In this document: one piece after another, positions 60,818 to 64,000 of the stretch
Layout of the letters: every line of letters starts with the position of its first letter
Position numbering within the stretch: position 1 is the first letter of the stretch
Source: JAIMBK01 sp040755215
GTDB taxonomy: Bacteria > Bacillota > Desulfotomaculia > Desulfotomaculales > Nap2-2B
Assembly: GCA_040755215.1 (NCBI GenBank)
Contig: JBFMBG010000004.1
Span: 1 to 64,000, forward strand
Length of the DNA: 64,000 bases
Direction of reading: 5' to 3'
The notes under the pieces: model-generated
Database searches by the model: none
What the model saw: only the letters and a program-made list of their open reading frames with translations
Told to the model about the DNA's origin: nothing
Program-made: the position numbers and the translations under genes

Positions 60818-61681
60818 ATGGATACTTTTATCAATCTGTTCACCAACGGGATTGCCACCGGCATGGCCGTCTTTCTGCTGGCGGTGGGCCTCTCGATCAT
60901 TTTCGGGCTGATGAGCGTGTTGAACCTGTCCCACGGCGCCCTGTTCATGTGGGGGGCTTACGTGGGGGCATGGATTTTCGGGCTCACCCACAATTTTTTG
61001 CTGGCCGTTTTGAGCGCCGTCTTTGCCGGGGCAATCATCGGGACGATTTTGGAGCGGCTCACCATCAGCCGGGTTTACGGGAACCACATTTTGCAGCTGC
61101 TGCTGACGATGGGCCTGATGATCGTGTTGGGAGAGTTGATCAAGGTAGTCTGGGGTCCCAATATCTTAACCAGTGCGGTGCCGCAAATTTTGAGCGGCAG
61201 CTGGGATTTCGGCGGGATTATCCTGATCAAGTTCCGGATGTTTACCATTGCCGTGGGCTTGTTCGTGGCGCTGGCCGTATATTTGCTGCTCAAGCGCACC
61301 ATGCTGGGCATCGTGGTCCGGGCGGGGGTGGAAAACCCGGAAATGGTGCAGGCGCTGGGGTTCGACATCCGGAAGGTGTTTACCCTGGTGTTTGCCCTGG
61401 AGGCCGGGCTGGCGGCCCTGGGCGGGGCGATCATGGGGCCGCTGGGCGGCGCCATCAGCCCCTCGATGGGTTTGGATAACCAGCTCCTGGCCTTCGTTGT
61501 GGTGGTCATCGGCGGCCTGGGCAGCTTTGTCGGTTCCCTGGCGGGCGCCCTGCTGGTCGGCCTGATCGGGGCTTTTGTGGCCTGGTTTATTCCGGAGGCC
61601 GCCCTGGCGGTCAACGTTCTGTTGATGGCGGTGGTCTTGCTGCTCAAGCCCACCGGTTTATTTGGAGGAGGCGGGGTCTGA
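60818..61681 (+). CDS. livH: Liv-type ABC transporter permease (LivH-like)
   Basis: About 287 residues, strongly hydrophobic with roughly eight helices. It has the LivH motifs IFGLMSVLNLSHGALFMWGAYVG and GLGSFVGSLAGALLVGL. The ATG at 60818 follows ggggagga. The stop overlaps the livM start (tgatg). Confidence 0.93.
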   Translation: MDTFINLFTNGIATGMAVFLLAVGLSIIFGLMSVLNLSHGALFMWGAYVGAWIFGLTHNFLLAVLSAVFAGAIIGTILERLTISRVYGNHILQLLLTMGLMIVLGELIKVVWGPNILTSAVPQILSGSWDFGGIILIKFRMFTIAVGLFVALAVYLLLKRTMLGIVVRAGVENPEMVQALGFDIRKVFTLVFALEAGLAALGGAIMGPLGGAISPSMGLDNQLLAFVVVVIGGLGSFVGSLAGALLVGLIGAFVAWFIPEAALAVNVLLMAVVLLLKPTGLFGGGGV

Positions 61682-62643
61682 TGAAAAGGTGGCCGGGATA
61701 TGTTTTAGCGGGGGTAATTTTAATCTTTTTACTTGCCCTGCCGTTGTTGACCGGGTCGCGCGCCACCCTTAATTTGTTCACGCACATTTTTATCTTCAGC
61801 ATTTTTGCCATGAGTTATAATTTACTTTTGGGTTATACGGGCATGGTCAGCTTCGGGCACGCGCTTTTTTTCGGCAGCGGGGCTTATCTCGTCGGGCTTT
61901 TGTTGAAAAACGCCGGCTCCGGCCTGTCCACTATGTTGGGGGGTATTATCGCCGCCGCCCTGTTTGCACTGGTCGTTTCGCTGGTCATCGGCGTCCTCTC
62001 CCTGCGGGTGCGGGACGTGTACTTCGCCATGCTTACGCTGGCCTTCGGCGAGTTGTTTTTTATCGCCGCGCTGAAATTGCGCACCTTCACCGGGGGCGAG
62101 GACGGCTTCAGTTTTTCCGTGCCGCCGTTGCTGCAGGACAGGGTTCTTTATTATTACCTGGCGCTGTTCAGCTTCGTTCTCATCTCCTGGTTTTTGCACA
62201 CTTTTGTTTCTTCCCCGGCGGGTGCGGTCCTGCAGGCCATCCGGGAAAACGAGCAGCGGGCGGCGGCGCTGGGCTACGACGTTTTCCGGTATAAGCTTCT
62301 TTCCACCGTCGTGGCCGGGGTTCTGGCCAGCCTGGCCGGGGCGCTCTACGGCCTGCAGCAGCGCTTCGTGAGCGCTTCCGTGCTGGCCCTGGATAAGACC
62401 ATGGACGCCCTGATGATGACGATTATCGGCGGCAGCGGCACTCTTTTCGGGCCGGTGGTCGGCGCGGCGCTGGTCAGCTTTGCCCAAGAGTGGTTTACCA
62501 GGCTCGCCCGCTCGTACACCATCTTTGAGCGATGGCTGATTCTTTTCGGGTTCGTCTATATTCTAATCGTTCTTTTCTTCCCGGGCGGCCTGTTGCGGGC
62601 GTGGCAGCGCCTGGCGGCCGGGAAAAGGGCGCGCCCCGGATAA
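61681..62643 (+). CDS. livM: Liv-type ABC transporter permease (LivM-like)
   Basis: The 320-residue permease has many helices and the LivM motifs NLLLGYTGMVSFGHALFFGSGAYLVGLLLK and AVLQAIRENEQRAAALGYDVFRYKLL (EAA-like loop). It completes the transporter. The substrate is probably a branched-chain amino acid or related organic acid. Confidence 0.93.
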   Translation: MKRWPGYVLAGVILIFLLALPLLTGSRATLNLFTHIFIFSIFAMSYNLLLGYTGMVSFGHALFFGSGAYLVGLLLKNAGSGLSTMLGGIIAAALFALVVSLVIGVLSLRVRDVYFAMLTLAFGELFFIAALKLRTFTGGEDGFSFSVPPLLQDRVLYYYLALFSFVLISWFLHTFVSSPAGAVLQAIRENEQRAAALGYDVFRYKLLSTVVAGVLASLAGALYGLQQRFVSASVLALDKTMDALMMTIIGGSGTLFGPVVGAALVSFAQEWFTRLARSYTIFERWLILFGFVYILIVLFFPGGLLRAWQRLAAGKRARPG

Positions 62644-62675
62644 ACCGGGATCGGCGCCGGAAATGCTGGTAAAAG

Positions 62676-62802
62676 CGGCCAGGTGCCCGGCACTCAACTC
62701 ATTGTTCACTGAGATGTCTTTTCCGGAACGTTTCCTTTTGAAGGAAGGATGCCGGAAAAAGACATCTGGTGGATAGCACGTTGAGGGCCTGGCGCCTGGC
62801 CG
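62676..62802. repeat. ~127-bp nested palindromic element
   Basis: Outer arms (cggccaggtgcccggcactc / cgcctggccg end), middle arms agatgtcttttccgg / ccggaaaaagacatct, and a central ttcctttt-gaaggaa pairing let it fold as a long hairpin. The ends share cccggcactca with the elements at 34.2-34.5 kb. It lies between livM and lepA. Confidence 0.7.
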
Positions 62803-62812
62803 GTTATTTTGC

Positions 62813-62841
62813 TTGAAGGGCCTGTTTGGAAATGCTATAAT
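62813..62841 (+). promoter_or_regulatory. Promoter of lepA
   Basis: ttgaag (62813-62818) and tataat (62836-62841) with a 17-bp spacer, 27 bp before the lepA start. Confidence 0.75.
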
Positions 62842-62868
62842 GGATTGGGAGAGAGCAGGAATCAGGCG

Positions 62869-64000
62869 ATGAGTGGAAATCAACAGTTAATCCGCAACTT
62901 TTGCATTATCGCCCACATCGACCACGGGAAATCGACCCTGGCCGACCGGCTGCTGGAATTTACCGGCGCGCTGACCCAAAGGGAAATGGTGGAACAGGTT
63001 CTGGACCAGATGGACTTAGAGCGCGAGCGGGGGATCACCATCAAAGCCAAGGCGGTGCGCCTTGCCTACCGGGCCAAAGACGGCCGGGAGTACCAGTTAA
63101 ACCTGATCGACACCCCCGGGCACGTCGACTTTTCCTACGAAGTGTCGCGCAGTCTCGCCGCCTGCGAGGGGGCCTTGCTGGTGGTGGACGCCGCCCAGGG
63201 GGTGGAGGCGCAGACCCTGGCCAACGCCTACCTGGCCATGGAAAACGACCTGGAACTGATCCCGGTGATCAACAAAATTGACCTTCCCAATGCTGAACAG
63301 GAACGTGTGAAAAAAGAAATCGAAGACGTCCTGGGCCTGGACGCCGCCGGGGCTATTCCGGCTTCGGCCAAGCTGGGCACCGGAGTGGAGGAGATCCTGG
63401 AGAGCATCGTCGCCCGGATTCCGCCCCCGCGGGGGGACGCGGCGGCCCCCCTAAAGGCGCTGATTTTCGACTCCCACTACGATCCCTATAAGGGCGTCAT
63501 TGCCTACGTGCGCGTGGTGGACGGCTGCTTCCGGCCGGGGATGGTCATCAAGATGATGGCTTCCGGAAAGGAATTTGAGGTGAGCGAGGTAGGGGTCTTT
63601 CGCCCGGCCATGGCGGCGGTCGACGCACTGCGGGCCGGCGAAGTGGGCTTTATCGCGGCGGGAATCAAAAACGTCAAGGACGCCCGGGTGGGGGACACGA
63701 TCACCGAAGCGGTCCGCCCGGCCGCCAAACCTTTGCCCGGCTACCGGCGGGCGACGCCGATGGTCTACTGCGGCCTCTACCCTGTGGATACGATCAATTA
63801 CGAAGATCTGCGCGAGGCTTTAGAAAAGCTCCAGCTCAACGATGCTTCCCTGGTGTTTGAGCCGGAGACCTCGGAGGCTTTGGGCTTCGGCTTCCGCTGC
63901 GGTTTTTTGGGCCTTTTGCACATGGAAATCGTCCAGGAACGCCTGGAAAGGGAATACCGGCTGAACCTGATTACCACCGCGCCCAACGTGGTCTACAGGG
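62869..64000 (+). CDS. lepA: Elongation factor 4 (LepA), 5' part
   Basis: 377 codons are visible of a protein usually about 600 residues. GTPase motifs are AHIDHGKST (G1), RERGITIKAK (G2 region), LIDTPGHVDF (G3) and VINKIDLP (G4). The DFSYEVSRSLAACEGALLVVDAAQGVEAQT block is the LepA signature. It binds ribosomes and back-translocates or rescues stalled elongation complexes. The gene runs past the right end of the window. Confidence 0.96.
   Translation, partial: MSGNQQLIRNFCIIAHIDHGKSTLADRLLEFTGALTQREMVEQVLDQMDLERERGITIKAKAVRLAYRAKDGREYQLNLIDTPGHVDFSYEVSRSLAACEGALLVVDAAQGVEAQTLANAYLAMENDLELIPVINKIDLPNAEQERVKKEIEDVLGLDAAGAIPASAKLGTGVEEILESIVARIPPPRGDAAAPLKALIFDSHYDPYKGVIAYVRVVDGCFRPGMVIKMMASGKEFEVSEVGVFRPAMAAVDALRAGEVGFIAAGIKNVKDARVGDTITEAVRPAAKPLPGYRRATPMVYCGLYPVDTINYEDLREALEKLQLNDASLVFEPETSEALGFGFRCGFLGLLHMEIVQERLEREYRLNLITTAPNVVYR

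Overview
The window is GC-rich bacterial chromosome. Its gene content points to an endospore-forming, strictly anaerobic, sulfate-reducing Gram-positive bacterium of the Desulfotomaculum/Pelotomaculum group (Peptococcaceae-like Firmicutes). The evidence is dissimilatory sulfite reductase dsrAB with dsrD, a dsrMK-only membrane complex (no dsrJOP), dsrC, the spore-germination pair sleB/ypeB, a SCIFF ribosomal peptide with its radical-SAM maturase, a tungsten-type aldehyde oxidoreductase, a selenocysteine formate dehydrogenase and a sigma-54 activator.

Layout. (1) 0.2-5.5 kb: accessory island with a TcmP/radical-SAM pair, an orphan pglZ with a small overlapping partner, and the tail of an Rpn-type nuclease. 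(2) 5.6-14.9 kb: molybdenum/tungsten region with a CopZ-like Fe-S protein, two moeA-type genes (one fused to a periplasmic-binding-like domain), a MoaD-like protein, the tungstate permease tupB, aldehyde:ferredoxin oxidoreductase and a ferredoxin, interrupted by two PIN-toxin loci. (3) 15.0-22.1 kb: leftward formate dehydrogenase operon (nuoE-like, nuoF-like, a 2Fe-2S linker subunit, then a Sec-containing fdhA split by an in-frame TGA), then 5-formyl-THF cyclo-ligase. (4) 22.4-27.1 kb: a large palindrome, a sigma-54 activator, a strong candidate sigma-54 promoter with an upstream palindrome, an HdrD/DsrK-like Fe-S protein and a 4-hydroxybutyryl-CoA dehydratase homologue. (5) 27.2-36.8 kb: tRNA-Gly, lytic transglycosylase, a DUF4258/DUF2283 pair, SCIFF peptide and maturase, DUF2889-like protein, M23 peptidase, TPR protein, peptidase-MA protein and murA. 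(6) 37.0-47.5 kb: the sulfite-reduction region dsrA-dsrB-dsrD, a TPR and a HEAT protein, an FmdB zinc ribbon, ferredoxin-dsrM-dsrK-dsrC, and a CbiA/DsrN-type amidase. (7) 47.5-51.2 kb: hicB with a truncated hicA, ypeB, sleB and an alpha/beta hydrolase. (8) 51.5-62.6 kb: a Liv-type ABC transporter (binding protein, two ATPases, two permeases) interleaved with a large MalT/BTAD-type regulator, an atypical KAS III-like enzyme and an acyl-CoA ligase. (9) the 5' part of lepA runs off the right end.

How it works together. DsrAB reduces sulfite onto DsrC, DsrMK re-reduces the DsrC trisulfide from the menaquinone pool, and DsrD is an activator. The formate dehydrogenase operon couples formate and NAD(P)H, while the AOR and ferredoxin oxidise aldehydes; both need the molybdopterin genes encoded nearby. 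Region 8 looks like uptake and CoA activation of an organic acid under one regulator.

Intergenic regions are rich in palindromic elements: short heptamer/octamer repeats arranged as inverted pairs, a duplicated ~95-bp element with matching ends, and a ~330-bp imperfect palindrome. All calls come from reading the sequence; no database search was run.
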